Of a stretch of 64,000 nucleotides of DNA, positions 52,014 to 61,434 are shown in pieces. Position 1 is the first letter of the stretch. Every line of letters begins with the position of its first letter. The position numbers were made by a program, and so were the translations under genes. The DNA is from Solitalea koreensis (lineage in GTDB: Bacteria > Bacteroidota > Bacteroidia > Sphingobacteriales > Sphingobacteriaceae), in the NCBI RefSeq assembly GCF_900182575.1, contig NZ_FXSZ01000002.1, forward strand, positions 372,001 to 436,000, written 5' to 3'. Under the pieces are notes generated by a model. The model was not told the origin of the DNA and made no database searches. It saw only the letters and a list, made by a program, of their open reading frames with translations.

Positions 52014-52107
52014 AAAAACTCTTTGGTTGATGTTAAATATAAAGCCAGGGAGATTGCGATTGGCGCAAATTGACCATCGAAGCAAGTACACAATACCTAA
52101 GAAAGAT

Positions 52108-52332
52108 TAGGAATGTCTCGCTCCTTTCTCAATAATAAAGTATTCTGATCTATCTTCAATTGCTTCAAGCCAATTTCCGAATGTGTGGCAGTCACTTATT
52201 GCTCCTAAGATCAAATGATCATGCATCTTAACATGCTTCCTAATTTTCAATAAAAAAATCTTTTAAGTCTTTGAGTGCTCGAGGACTTTTAAAGTCCAAT
52301 CCGTAGGCGGGTTTAGTTCCAAATTTAAATTC
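52108..52332 (-). pseudogene. Open-frame remnant with no start, unknown family
   Basis: Between a TGA at 52333-52335 and a TAA at 52108 a minus-strand frame of 74 codons reads FGTKPAYGLDFKSPRALKDL, FLLKIRKHVKMHDHLILGA and NWLEAIEDRSEYFIIEKG. It looks like real protein, but has no credible start and the closest upstream codon is a stop, so it is a fragment. I do not recognise the family. The gap 52014-52403 holds otherwise only a hairpin. Confidence 0.45.
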
Positions 52333-52353
52333 TCAACCGGCAAGCCTAAGCAT

Positions 52354-52377
52354 CGGCTGCCTCACTAGAGACAGCCG
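52354..52377. repeat. Intercistronic inverted repeat after the M60-like gene
   Basis: CGGCTG (52354-52359) pairs with CAGCCG (52372-52377), with an inner CTC/GAG stem. It lies just past the stop of the M60-like gene on the minus strand, without a T-run. It could be a weak terminator or RNA-stabilising hairpin. Confidence 0.55.
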
Positions 52378-52403
52378 TTATTTTTATCACACTTTACAAT
52401 CTA

Positions 52404-55400
52404 CTATTTCATTATTCTGATCGCAATGATTTGTTGGCCCACACTGATTTTGATCATATATTGACCTGAAGCCAGACTGGCTGCCTGCGCAATGTTAATT
52501 TGTCCCGAGGAAGCGGTTGCCTGTGATTTCATTACCAATCTATTATAAATCACATCATAAATCTCATAATTCACCGTTTGGCCTTCTGTTGCCATTGGAA
52601 GTTTAATGCTCAACACCTTGTCAAATGGATTCGGATAGGCTACGACTGTACTTTCAGCTGCAGGCAACGATTCCTTAGAATTGGCGTATAAATTCAGGCC
52701 GCATTCGCCCAGCTTATCTCCATGATTCAGGTGAGCCTGAACCGCACTCACCGAGATAGACGAGGTTGTTCCATTATGACAGATAAACACTTTATCTACT
52801 GCTGAACGAATATCCCGCACAATCACTTGCTTGGTGAATGTTGTAACACACCCCTTTGCATCTGTTACCGTTACCGTAAAGTCATGAACTCCTACAGCTG
52901 TTGGATTTACGACGGCACTCGCCGAAGTAGCCCCATTGGACCAGGCATAAGTATAAGGAGCGGATCCACCAGAGGCCTGAGCTGTAAGTGTTAATGACGA
53001 CGGGCCATAACCTAGGTAAATCGTATTGGCATCACCTCCCGGATTCACCGCGTATACGTCGGCTACCGATGTAGTTATTGGGCTATTAACCGTTATTGAA
53101 ATTTGAGCCGTAGAAGTATTTCCTGCCAGGTCGGTAACTGTCCAGGTAATAGTTGATATGCCCAAATTATAGCTACCACTTGCATTAACACCAGTACCTG
53201 TTCTGTTGGTAGCCCCGCTTATTTGATAACTGACCTTCTTCACGCCAACATTATCAGATGCAACAATATTGTCGACAGTGTAGCTTCCGTTTGGATTATA
53301 ACATAAAACCTGATTGCTTTCAGCAATAGCAATCAATGGAGCCTGCGTATCGGTTACTGTTACCGTAAATGCACAAGTGCTGGTATTTCCTGCACCATCT
53401 GTTACCACGAAGGTATTGGTAGTGGTTCCTACGGGGAAAAAACTGCCGCTTGGCAAACCTGCCGTTTGGGTAGTAACTGCTCCAGTACAATTATCTGTTC
53501 CAACCGGTGCTGTAAACGTTACTACAGCTCCATTCTGACCATCATCGTTATCGGCTATAATAGCTTCAGGTGCAGTGATCACAGGAGCAGTAACATCCTT
53601 CACCGTCACAGGGAACGAACAAGTTGAACGATTGTCAGCTTCATCTGTGGCTGTTACGGTAACAATAGTGGTTCCTACGGGGAAAATGGTTCCCGGATTC
53701 TGGCTGTATGTAATTGTAGCCTGGCCGAAATCGTCTATAGCTGTCACCGCAAAATTTACGATGGCAACACATTGGTCAGCATCATTATGTACCACAATGC
53801 TATCCAAACATGTAATAACCGGAGCAGTAGCATCTTTTACGGTTACGACAACAGAATCAGATAAAATACTTAAGCCGCTATAATCAGTAGCCTTCAATTG
53901 GATACCATATTTACCAGGAGCGATATTTGTCCAATCCCATTGATATGGCGACTGAAATACAGTCGCTTTTTCCTCGCCATTAATATAAAACTTCACATTG
54001 GAGACATTGCCTTCCACCTTTGCTTTAATGGTCGTGGCGTTTTTTTCAATGGTACCAGCTTTCGGTTCAACTATGGCGACTGAAACCCCATAAACAAGGG
54101 TCCTGGTGCCGTCCCATCCAACAGCATAAATGGAGGTAGCTCCAGTAGGATAGTATACACGGGTTTTTGAGTTATCAGCAAATCCGGAACCCACCATGGT
54201 AAGACGTTTGAGTGCAGGTCCCGCATAGGTTTCATAAACTGCCACATTTTTCCAAACCGAATGATCAACGGTTACATAATTCTTATACCCGTTCAATTCA
54301 TTGCTCACAAAGGTATATGCACAGCCCTCGCCGGGAACCGTACCTTGCACAGCCAATTTGTTTTTGTAAGCATTAAGGCTGTTTATAGATAAATATTGCA
54401 AAACAGGGCTTTCAGGCTTCGGATAGTTTTTTGACCTGATATAATTGCTTAAGGCAATACTATCTTCCACAGTAATTGTAATATGATAGGAGCCATAGTC
54501 TGTCATATCCCTATCCACGGCTCTGAGCATGCCTGTTTTTGTAAAGAATTCGGTTAAATCTTCCTTAACGGCGTCACAGGTGTTTTTCATGAAATTCAGA
54601 ATCAATTGCCCGTCGCTAAAACCGCTTTGATCTTCCGTTCTCATTTTTTCCGCAATGTCTTTAAACCAGTCCTTTTTCTCCGGATGTACGTACTGATAGT
54701 AAATCACCAGCTGCCACAGGGGAATCAGTTTTACAAAATGGTCGGCGGGAGTACCGGTTGTCTGCCAGGTAGTGCCATTACCGCAATCCGGGCCATATTG
54801 ATACAACCAGACTTGCTTTTTCAGTAAAGCATTGTTCAGAAAAGCATTGTACCGGCCACCTGGCATGCTATTTCCTGCCACACTACCTGATCCGCTTTCC
54901 TCAATGTTGTAGTAGCCGTCGCTAACTGTTTTGGTTTCCAGATAAGAACTTTGAGGGGCCATTTGATAGTTAACCACTGCCGAATAAATGTTATTGGTTA
55001 CTTCGGCAGTGCCAGCCCATCTTAAACCAGGACGTATTTGGTTTACGTGCCCAAATTCATGTGCAACACCCCAAGGGTTGGCTAAAATCCCTGCAGGATC
55101 GCATGTAGCATTGGTACTGCCACTGAAATGAGCGCCTAGGCTTCCGGCAAACCATGAGAATGATTTTGTATCGGCTTCTCCAAACATACGGTTTCCGTAA
55201 AGTCGGTTATATTTATACAAGCCCATTTGCTCCCATTCTATATTCACGAGGCTATCATATAGTGCAACCAATGGCTTCACGTCATTTGGATTGTATTTGA
55301 CTAATTCGCTGATCGGGTACAACAAATTCACATGCTTGCCCTTCAGATCAATCATTTCAGAAACAGGGCGGGCGGCAATTTCCCTCCACTCTTCCGCCGT

Positions 55401-57506
55401 AGTCGTGGCGATATCGTAATACCCATTCACCAATCCTGAAGCAATATGAACCTTCACTTTGGGCAATGTGACATAATCATCAGAATAGTAGCTAACATAA
55501 CTGTTGCCGCCATTTGACAATGCCAATATATTGATACCATTCTTTAAAGGATAGGACTTAATTGCACCCGTTTGATAATTACGGACTTTTAACTGAACCG
55601 GTACAGTCGTCAGCCCTTCTGCAAAAACAATGGCTGTATCCTTCTCAGCGAAATAAATTCCGGTGGGGTTTTCAAATGGTGAATAGGATCCCGTTTTTAA
55701 TTCATTTTGTAAAGTCGTGAGATTTTTAAAAGCCCCGTAGGATTGTATCCGGAATTTGGTATCGTAGGTTTTGTTAAGCATACATTGCGCTACCGATTTA
55801 TAAAATCCGGTCGGCAAGCCATTGATATCCGCCTGGGTAACTGTTGCGTTCAAACCGCTCAAAAGATCGTCTTTAAATACCGTCGGATATGGGTTGGGAG
55901 TATTAATTGCGTCTTTATAAAACGCCATTTCACTGAATGCAACACTCCGTCCCGCATTGGCCGTTTTCACAATCATACGAATGACGGCGGGGTTCAACAG
56001 GGGCTGAGCAAAAACAACTTTTAAATCTGCAGCGGGTGCATTGAAATTAAAATCCATGATTTTGGTAAACTGACTGGGGTTATCCGCACTCGAGTACCAA
56101 ATTTCTGTTTCCTGCACAGCGCCAACCATATCGCCATTGGGGCGTGGTGAATAAATGAGATAATCAATCTTGTCGGTACCTGGCGCCAGTGTATAATTAA
56201 TGGTAACAGGAAAAGGATTAGTACTATACTGTGTATTGTAGTATGTGGAAGGATTACCATCAAAAGATTTTGAAATTTCAAAACCCGGCTGAAAGCTGGA
56301 AGAAGTAGCGGAAATAATCGTTTTTTTCTCCTCCATGTGCAAATCAGCCGAATATTTTGGATTGCAGCCGTATTCAGTAGCATCAGAAGGTTGAATTGCT
56401 GAAAGAAATTCCATCTCTCCACAACCAACCGGATTTAGGTTGCTTGAATTTACCACAATACGTACTGTGGCGGGGTTGATTAACCCATCTGGCCCGTTCA
56501 ATGCAATACAACCACGCAGAGCAGATTGGTTGAAATCATAATCCAGCAACTTTATAAAACTTGAAGGGTCTGCTGTAGTTGAATAGTAGACAGATACACT
56601 ACCGAAACGTTTCACCGTGGAGCTTCCAAGATAGGGCCAGTAAGCCAGTGAATCAATACGCCCCACCCCGCTAAAGTTATAATCAAGTGTAACGGGCAAT
56701 ACATTTTGTGCAACCGGCGAACTGTAGTAGTTGAATAAGCTGCCATCCACTGTGTTGGATAATGGTTTTCCTGTTTCAAATTGTGATGCCGAGGAACTTA
56801 AAACTGGAACGGGATAACCTTGTTGAACGATAGCTTGCCCTGGATTGGTTGGAGTTTCTGTAGTTTGAGTTAAACTTAGCTGTGCCAAACCAAGCAATGT
56901 ACCCAAAGTAGAACTTCCGCCATTTACATTGGTTTGCTTTACCTGGATATAGTAATTACCAGTTTGCGGACATTTAAAATTAAAATTAAAAGGATACAGC
57001 ACTTTTTGCTTGGTTGACAGGATGGCAGGAACGTCGAACGAGGCGATGATTTTACCTCCATATGGCGCATCCGAAATGCTGAAACGATAGGGAATGGATG
57101 AACCATTGGACCACCATTCATACAAACCAGAAAACTTATAAGTTTGGTCCTTTGTTAAACCAATGGGGGAAATTTTGGTTGAAGTTCCATCGCCTTTACC
57201 CAGACTTAGACTACCTCCCCAATAAGCAGCGTCCCATCGGTAACGGAATATGCTGCCGTTGAAATTGGTCCCATCGGATTTAGGATGTGTAACGGCTGTA
57301 TATAAAACCACCCCGGAGGCTGAGCTATTGGCAGTAGCCCAGACTGCCCCTGTGTAGTTAGAGGTCCAGCCCCATTTATTAGGTTCTGAACCGGAGCCGG
57401 TTTTACCATTGGCGTCCCATCCGGCAATAAGATTAACCTGTGCCTGAGCCAGATAGCAAGTTACGGACAAACCAAATGCAATAAAAAGTGTAAAAAACTT
57501 TTTCAT
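52404..57506 (-). CDS. Giant secreted M60-like metalloprotease with type IX secretion tail
   Basis: The Met at 57506 (MKKFFTLFIAFGLSVTCYLA) gives 1700 residues with a signal peptide. Regions: an N-terminal jelly-roll (about 20-215, AGWDANGKTGSGSEPNKWGW), two F5/8-type discoidin domains (about 230-385 and 395-530), an M60/enhancin-like peptidase with the zinc motif GVAHEFGHVNQIRPG (about residue 815) followed by RWAGTAEVTNN, a bacterial Ig-like domain, three HYR-type domains (about 1220-1470, DATAPVITC...), a PKD/SprB-like domain, and a type IX sorting tail (about 1620-1700: VVAYPNPFDKVLSIKL). M60-like proteases cleave O-glycosylated proteins such as mucins. Its place in a PUL suggests a glycoprotein substrate. 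Confidence 0.9.
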   Translation of the reverse strand: MKKFFTLFIAFGLSVTCYLAQAQVNLIAGWDANGKTGSGSEPNKWGWTSNYTGAVWATANSSASGVVLYTAVTHPKSDGTNFNGSIFRYRWDAAYWGGSLSLGKGDGTSTKISPIGLTKDQTYKFSGLYEWWSNGSSIPYRFSISDAPYGGKIIASFDVPAILSTKQKVLYPFNFNFKCPQTGNYYIQVKQTNVNGGSSTLGTLLGLAQLSLTQTTETPTNPGQAIVQQGYPVPVLSSSASQFETGKPLSNTVDGSLFNYYSSPVAQNVLPVTLDYNFSGVGRIDSLAYWPYLGSSTVKRFGSVSVYYSTTADPSSFIKLLDYDFNQSALRGCIALNGPDGLINPATVRIVVNSSNLNPVGCGEMEFLSAIQPSDATEYGCNPKYSADLHMEEKKTIISATSSSFQPGFEISKSFDGNPSTYYNTQYSTNPFPVTINYTLAPGTDKIDYLIYSPRPNGDMVGAVQETEIWYSSADNPSQFTKIMDFNFNAPAADLKVVFAQPLLNPAVIRMIVKTANAGRSVAFSEMAFYKDAINTPNPYPTVFKDDLLSGLNATVTQADINGLPTGFYKSVAQCMLNKTYDTKFRIQSYGAFKNLTTLQNELKTGSYSPFENPTGIYFAEKDTAIVFAEGLTTVPVQLKVRNYQTGAIKSYPLKNGINILALSNGGNSYVSYYSDDYVTLPKVKVHIASGLVNGYYDIATTTAEEWREIAARPVSEMIDLKGKHVNLLYPISELVKYNPNDVKPLVALYDSLVNIEWEQMGLYKYNRLYGNRMFGEADTKSFSWFAGSLGAHFSGSTNATCDPAGILANPWGVAHEFGHVNQIRPGLRWAGTAEVTNNIYSAVVNYQMAPQSSYLETKTVSDGYYNIEESGSGSVAGNSMPGGRYNAFLNNALLKKQVWLYQYGPDCGNGTTWQTTGTPADHFVKLIPLWQLVIYYQYVHPEKKDWFKDIAEKMRTEDQSGFSDGQLILNFMKNTCDAVKEDLTEFFTKTGMLRAVDRDMTDYGSYHITITVEDSIALSNYIRSKNYPKPESPVLQYLSINSLNAYKNKLAVQGTVPGEGCAYTFVSNELNGYKNYVTVDHSVWKNVAVYETYAGPALKRLTMVGSGFADNSKTRVYYPTGATSIYAVGWDGTRTLVYGVSVAIVEPKAGTIEKNATTIKAKVEGNVSNVKFYINGEEKATVFQSPYQWDWTNIAPGKYGIQLKATDYSGLSILSDSVVVTVKDATAPVITCLDSIVVHNDADQCVAIVNFAVTAIDDFGQATITYSQNPGTIFPVGTTIVTVTATDEADNRSTCSFPVTVKDVTAPVITAPEAIIADNDDGQNGAVVTFTAPVGTDNCTGAVTTQTAGLPSGSFFPVGTTTNTFVVTDGAGNTSTCAFTVTVTDTQAPLIAIAESNQVLCYNPNGSYTVDNIVASDNVGVKKVSYQISGATNRTGTGVNASGSYNLGISTITWTVTDLAGNTSTAQISITVNSPITTSVADVYAVNPGGDANTIYLGYGPSSLTLTAQASGGSAPYTYAWSNGATSASAVVNPTAVGVHDFTVTVTDAKGCVTTFTKQVIVRDIRSAVDKVFICHNGTTSSISVSAVQAHLNHGDKLGECGLNLYANSKESLPAAESTVVAYPNPFDKVLSIKLPMATEGQTVNYEIYDVIYNRLVMKSQATASSGQINIAQAASLASGQYMIKISVGQQIIAIRIMK

Positions 57507-57558
57507 AGATAGATTTCTGACTATTGTTAAAAATAATGGAAAAAAAACCATTGTAATC

Positions 57559-57605
57559 TTTAGACATAAGTTCCCGAAATTTAAATTCAGGAGCTTATGT
57601 CTAAA
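57559..57605. repeat. Near-perfect 20-bp inverted repeat upstream of the M60-like gene
   Basis: TTTAGACATAAG (57559-57570) and CTTATGTCTAAA (57594-57605) pair perfectly; TCC/GGA and GAA/TTC extend the stem to a short AT loop. It lies between DUF4861 (end 57689) and the M60-like start (57506) on the minus strand. Confidence 0.7.
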
Positions 57606-57688
57606 GGTATGCGTATTCGCTGTTGCCGGGATTAACCATACTTAAGCCCGCAACACTACCAACAAAGCCTTAAGAACTACACTTTGTT

Positions 57689-58822
57689 TCATTGCACAAA
57701 TGATACAGCAAGCGGATTTTTAAGTGTTTCTGCTTTTTGATTCAGATAGTTCATCCATGCCTCTGCTGATGTAATCTTTCCTGCTCTATCCCAAGCGGCT
57801 CCATTATAATACACTATCGAAGAGGGCTTATTCAAAATGGTCTCCGTTAGCAAATGCCCCTGTTTCACCATCATTTGTTTTACCGGAGTAGTAAAAATAC
57901 ATCCGACCCCGGTAGTGCCATTTTTAGACTCAACCGGCTCCCAATAAGTCATAATACCGCCCTTTTCATCCAATGAAATCAGTCCGTTTTCGGGTCTTTT
58001 TATAATCCCGATTACCAGGGGCAGCGGTTTAGCGTCGTTCCATGAATACTCAGCTTCTGTACGGCTCACTTGCGAGCCGGCATCTAAGGAAACAGTTTTA
58101 ACAACATTCACTTTTCTACCTGAAGCCAGCCATTCGTCATAGCTCAGCTGAAAACTTGAACGTAAAGGGCCATTATCCAATACCTTCCATTTGGTATAAT
58201 TTCTTGGGAACCAAATGGTATCATTAATATAAGGAGCCACATTGCCAGCACCCAACGTGTACCCGACATGGTAATGATCCATCCCCTCACCTTTGTCAAT
58301 ATGATAGGTCCCTGACTTATACCATTTATTCAGGATAAGAGAATCCGTTCGTTTAGTCCAAACGTCAACACCATAGGACATCTCGTTAGGAAATTTCTCC
58401 AATTCTCTACCATATGTACGAAAAGCGATTCGATCATTTTCCCAAGCAAAGTCATCCTTACGTTCAGGTACATACCGGGCAAACGTTTTAGCGCGGAAAA
58501 CCTGATGTTTTCCTTTCACAAGTTTTAAGCTAAGAGTACCCTTAGCCGGCACACTTACCTGCACCAAGAGATTTTGCACGTGTGAAGTCCCCTTATATTC
58601 CAGCTGATAAAGAAGTTCTGCTTTGCTAACTACATTTATAACTTTAAAATTAGCGGTATCTACATCGGGGGACGCTTTTAATATATCGGACCATGAGATT
58701 GAAACAATCTCTTCTGAACGTTGAACGCCTAATGCGTTACTAATTTGTATCGTTTTCTGTTGAGCCTGTAATTGCAGTGCGCTATTTACAAGTAGAAGAG
58801 CAAATATTAACTTCTTTATCAT
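57689..58822 (-). CDS. DUF4861 protein, second copy
   Basis: The 377-residue secreted protein has a signal peptide (about 1-21, LQLQAQQ) and shares with the first copy YVPERKDDFAWENDRIAFRT, YHIDKGEGMDHYHVGYTLGAG, LDNGPLRSSFQLSYDEW and YWEPVESKNGTTGVGC. It lacks the kduI/kduD neighbours and instead lies between the M60-like protease and GH95. Function is unknown. The two copies probably arose by duplication of a cassette that also contained DUF2264. Confidence 0.85.
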   Translation of the reverse strand: MIKKLIFALLLVNSALQLQAQQKTIQISNALGVQRSEEIVSISWSDILKASPDVDTANFKVINVVSKAELLYQLEYKGTSHVQNLLVQVSVPAKGTLSLKLVKGKHQVFRAKTFARYVPERKDDFAWENDRIAFRTYGRELEKFPNEMSYGVDVWTKRTDSLILNKWYKSGTYHIDKGEGMDHYHVGYTLGAGNVAPYINDTIWFPRNYTKWKVLDNGPLRSSFQLSYDEWLASGRKVNVVKTVSLDAGSQVSRTEAEYSWNDAKPLPLVIGIIKRPENGLISLDEKGGIMTYWEPVESKNGTTGVGCIFTTPVKQMMVKQGHLLTETILNKPSSIVYYNGAAWDRAGKITSAEAWMNYLNQKAETLKNPLAVSFVQ

Positions 58823-58967
58823 AATTAATTTATCAGTTTATTTTAAGTTGTAACTTTTACCTGCTATGGTAGATAATTTAAGTTGTTTGATGGTACAGGC
58901 TTGTCCTGCTTTTGAACGCAGCGCTGCTCTTTCCAGTTCATATCAATCTCAAACCATCCCAGGCAAT

Positions 58968-61292
58968 TTAAAAAAGAGCTTTAAGCTTTTGTCCCTTGAT
59001 TAAATGCACTTCGTAAATATCTCCTGTCTTATTTACGTTTTTAACATTCCATTTCGGCGTTCTTCCATCAAAGTTGTCTTTTATCCGAACCGTTCCGGTT
59101 TTGCCTGGTATTATACTGAACCCTGTAGTTTTATTGTTTTTTCGAACCGCGGAGACTTTATATCCACCTTCGGCTCTTAGATTCGTGAAGGAAGCATTAG
59201 CCCATTTTTGAGGCATTGCTGGAAAAATATGGATGATACCAGTATTGACCTTGCCAGGCGTCGGGCTCCAGCTTTGCATCAGCATTTCCTGGACTGCCTG
59301 TGAGGCCAGAAAATTGCCTTCTAAAGTAAAAGGGCGATAAGTAAAATTCGAAAAACCACTTTTAGTCTGATCACCGTTGGCATGAAATCCGTTACGAAGA
59401 ACAAAGGCTTTAAGAAAAAAATCAAGGTTTTTAATTGCGGCTTCTCCATCTCCTACCCTGGCCTTCAAGCAACTCATCCAAGAAAAAGTATACCCGCACC
59501 ACAGACTTGTACCCAAGCTGTCCCAGTGGCTCAAACTCGCATCAATTATTTGTTTATCTTTTTCACCGCCTTCATCTGTAATTAAATTAAAGGGATACAT
59601 TCCAATGATATTAGATAGATGGCGATGACTGCTTGTCAATTCATATTTAGCATCCAGCAGTAATGTCCCGTCTGCTTTAGTATGAAAATCTCCTAAAGCT
59701 GAAGCAGCCTCCGCCCATTTTTTCGCTTCCTTGCTTTTACCACAACTTTCAGCCATTTCCTGTAAAGAAAGGAATAGCATTTTTAAACTCATCAAGTCAT
59801 AATTACTATTAGGTTCCAACCAGGCTTTTGGACTGTTATCGAATATTTCAGGCGATGAAGAAAGCGGCAATTTCAAAATGCCCTTATTATCTTTTTTCAA
59901 TAAACCCAGCATGCATTCCCCTACCTCTGAACACCAGGGATAAGCTTTTTGCTGTAGAAACTCATCATCTGCGATATATAGCCAATGAAGATAAAACAAA
60001 TGAGCGCTCCAGGCACTCATTGATGGCGACATACTGTATTGCCCCCATCCGCCCAAAGGTTGTCCCGAGTAAGACATCACACCTGGACAAGCTAGGCCAG
60101 TGGTACCATAAAAATCTTTGGCAAAAGCACGAAACAGATCACGGCGGTCCCAAAGAAAATTCAGATAAGAAGCCCCCTCATTAAAACGACCGGATTCCTG
60201 ATAGGCCATATAAGTCATCTGTGTATTCAGATCATTATGATAATCTCCTTTCCAAGGTGGCAATGCGCCATTATCGGCAGTCCATACTCCCTGGAGTGGC
60301 ATTGGTGGCGCATTTAAACGAGAAGCTGCACCATAAAAGTATTGGACCAGGTTATATTGCTTTTGAATTGCCGCATCAGGAACAGTAACGCTGGATTTCT
60401 GCCAAAAAGCATCCCACCATTTTACATGGGGCTTGCGCACAGCATTATATCCTTTGTTCAAAGCCAATGAACAACGTTTAGCCGCCAGGGATAGAAAATC
60501 ATCGGCGTCTTTTGTGGAGGTAATAGTAAAGGCAAGTAAAGTTTCGTTACCGTTTTTCTTTGTTTCAATATATACACAATATTTCAATCCTTCGGCAGCT
60601 TCTTGTATGTACCATTGCGTATTCTCCGACTTCCCCTTTACCGCTTCCGGATAACCGAGTTTGCTGACAGATCCCCCGCTACTGGGCCCGCCTTGCCCTT
60701 TCGTGTTTTTATGATATACATCCATGGGACTTAAAAGCTTAATTTCATCAGGGACAGTTCCTTTTATAGAGAGGAGGGCAATCGGATCATGGGCGCTATA
60801 TAAAGCGTTTATAGCTGCACCCGAAATAAAACGGGCAACTCCTTCTGCAGTCGCCTCCCTCAATTCAAACTCCTTTACAACTTCAGCATCCGGCAATTTT
60901 ATTTCAATTCGGCCAGCAGGCAGTTTAGTTGGGCTTACTCCTCTGTAAGCAGCATCCCACCAAGAAGTTACGGTACTGAATTCCTTTTGGGCGATCATTT
61001 CCGCCCCTTTCTGATAGGTATATTTTTTCCACCATTCCTGTTCACCTGAGGTACGCTCATCCCATAAGTCGCCTCTATCCAAAGACAACCTGATGATATT
61101 ATTTTCTCCCCATAACAAGCCACCCATTAAGCCATTACCCAGTGGAATAGCTTCATCCCAGGTGCTTATAGGAGCATTAAGAATCAGATTATAGCGGGCA
61201 TCAGGTAGGTCAGGTGTTTGTGCACTTACTGCCAGACCGCAGCAGAGGTTAAAAAAAAGGAAGATGATGCTGAAGAATCTAGGTATATACAT
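58968..61292 (-). CDS. Secreted GH95-like enzyme
   Basis: The 774-residue protein has a signal peptide (about 1-24) and the GH95 N-terminal mark AIPLGNGLMGGLLWGENN (about 48-65) with RLSLDRGDLWDERT. The (alpha/alpha)6 barrel carries LQGVWTADNGALPPWKGDY (about 333-351) then HNDLNTQM, equivalent to the Asn pair of the family, and a C-terminal NTGIIHIFPAMPQKW. GH95 enzymes are alpha-L-fucosidases or alpha-L-galactosidases; here the motif is close but not identical, so a related specificity is possible. It sits in the GH88-DUF2264-GH95-DUF4861 row. Confidence 0.78.
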   Translation of the reverse strand: MYIPRFFSIIFLFFNLCCGLAVSAQTPDLPDARYNLILNAPISTWDEAIPLGNGLMGGLLWGENNIIRLSLDRGDLWDERTSGEQEWWKKYTYQKGAEMIAQKEFSTVTSWWDAAYRGVSPTKLPAGRIEIKLPDAEVVKEFELREATAEGVARFISGAAINALYSAHDPIALLSIKGTVPDEIKLLSPMDVYHKNTKGQGGPSSGGSVSKLGYPEAVKGKSENTQWYIQEAAEGLKYCVYIETKKNGNETLLAFTITSTKDADDFLSLAAKRCSLALNKGYNAVRKPHVKWWDAFWQKSSVTVPDAAIQKQYNLVQYFYGAASRLNAPPMPLQGVWTADNGALPPWKGDYHNDLNTQMTYMAYQESGRFNEGASYLNFLWDRRDLFRAFAKDFYGTTGLACPGVMSYSGQPLGGWGQYSMSPSMSAWSAHLFYLHWLYIADDEFLQQKAYPWCSEVGECMLGLLKKDNKGILKLPLSSSPEIFDNSPKAWLEPNSNYDLMSLKMLFLSLQEMAESCGKSKEAKKWAEAASALGDFHTKADGTLLLDAKYELTSSHRHLSNIIGMYPFNLITDEGGEKDKQIIDASLSHWDSLGTSLWCGYTFSWMSCLKARVGDGEAAIKNLDFFLKAFVLRNGFHANGDQTKSGFSNFTYRPFTLEGNFLASQAVQEMLMQSWSPTPGKVNTGIIHIFPAMPQKWANASFTNLRAEGGYKVSAVRKNNKTTGFSIIPGKTGTVRIKDNFDGRTPKWNVKNVNKTGDIYEVHLIKGQKLKALF

Positions 61293-61362
61293 GGTTATAT
61301 TATCTCAAATTTTACATCTGATTTGATGCGTTTAGTTTTCATCCTTCGCAAAACAGTTATTT

Positions 61363-61404
61363 TTAATTCATGGCCGATCATTTGGCCGGCCTCATGAATT
61401 AAAC
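61363..61404. repeat. Intercistronic inverted repeat between DUF2264 and GH95
   Basis: TTTAATTCATG (61363-61373) pairs perfectly with CATGAATTAAA (61394-61404), with GGCC/GGCC able to pair inside. It lies 31 bases past the DUF2264 stop on the minus strand. Confidence 0.65.
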
Positions 61405-61434
61405 GATTTAGTTATGTAAATGAAGTAATTGTAT

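Noticed and set aside
58823..58967. Possible fragment or hairpin in the DUF4861-GH95 gap
   Set aside because: A short frame and a 10-bp GCAGCGCTGC palindrome (58917-58926) are present but too short to support a call.
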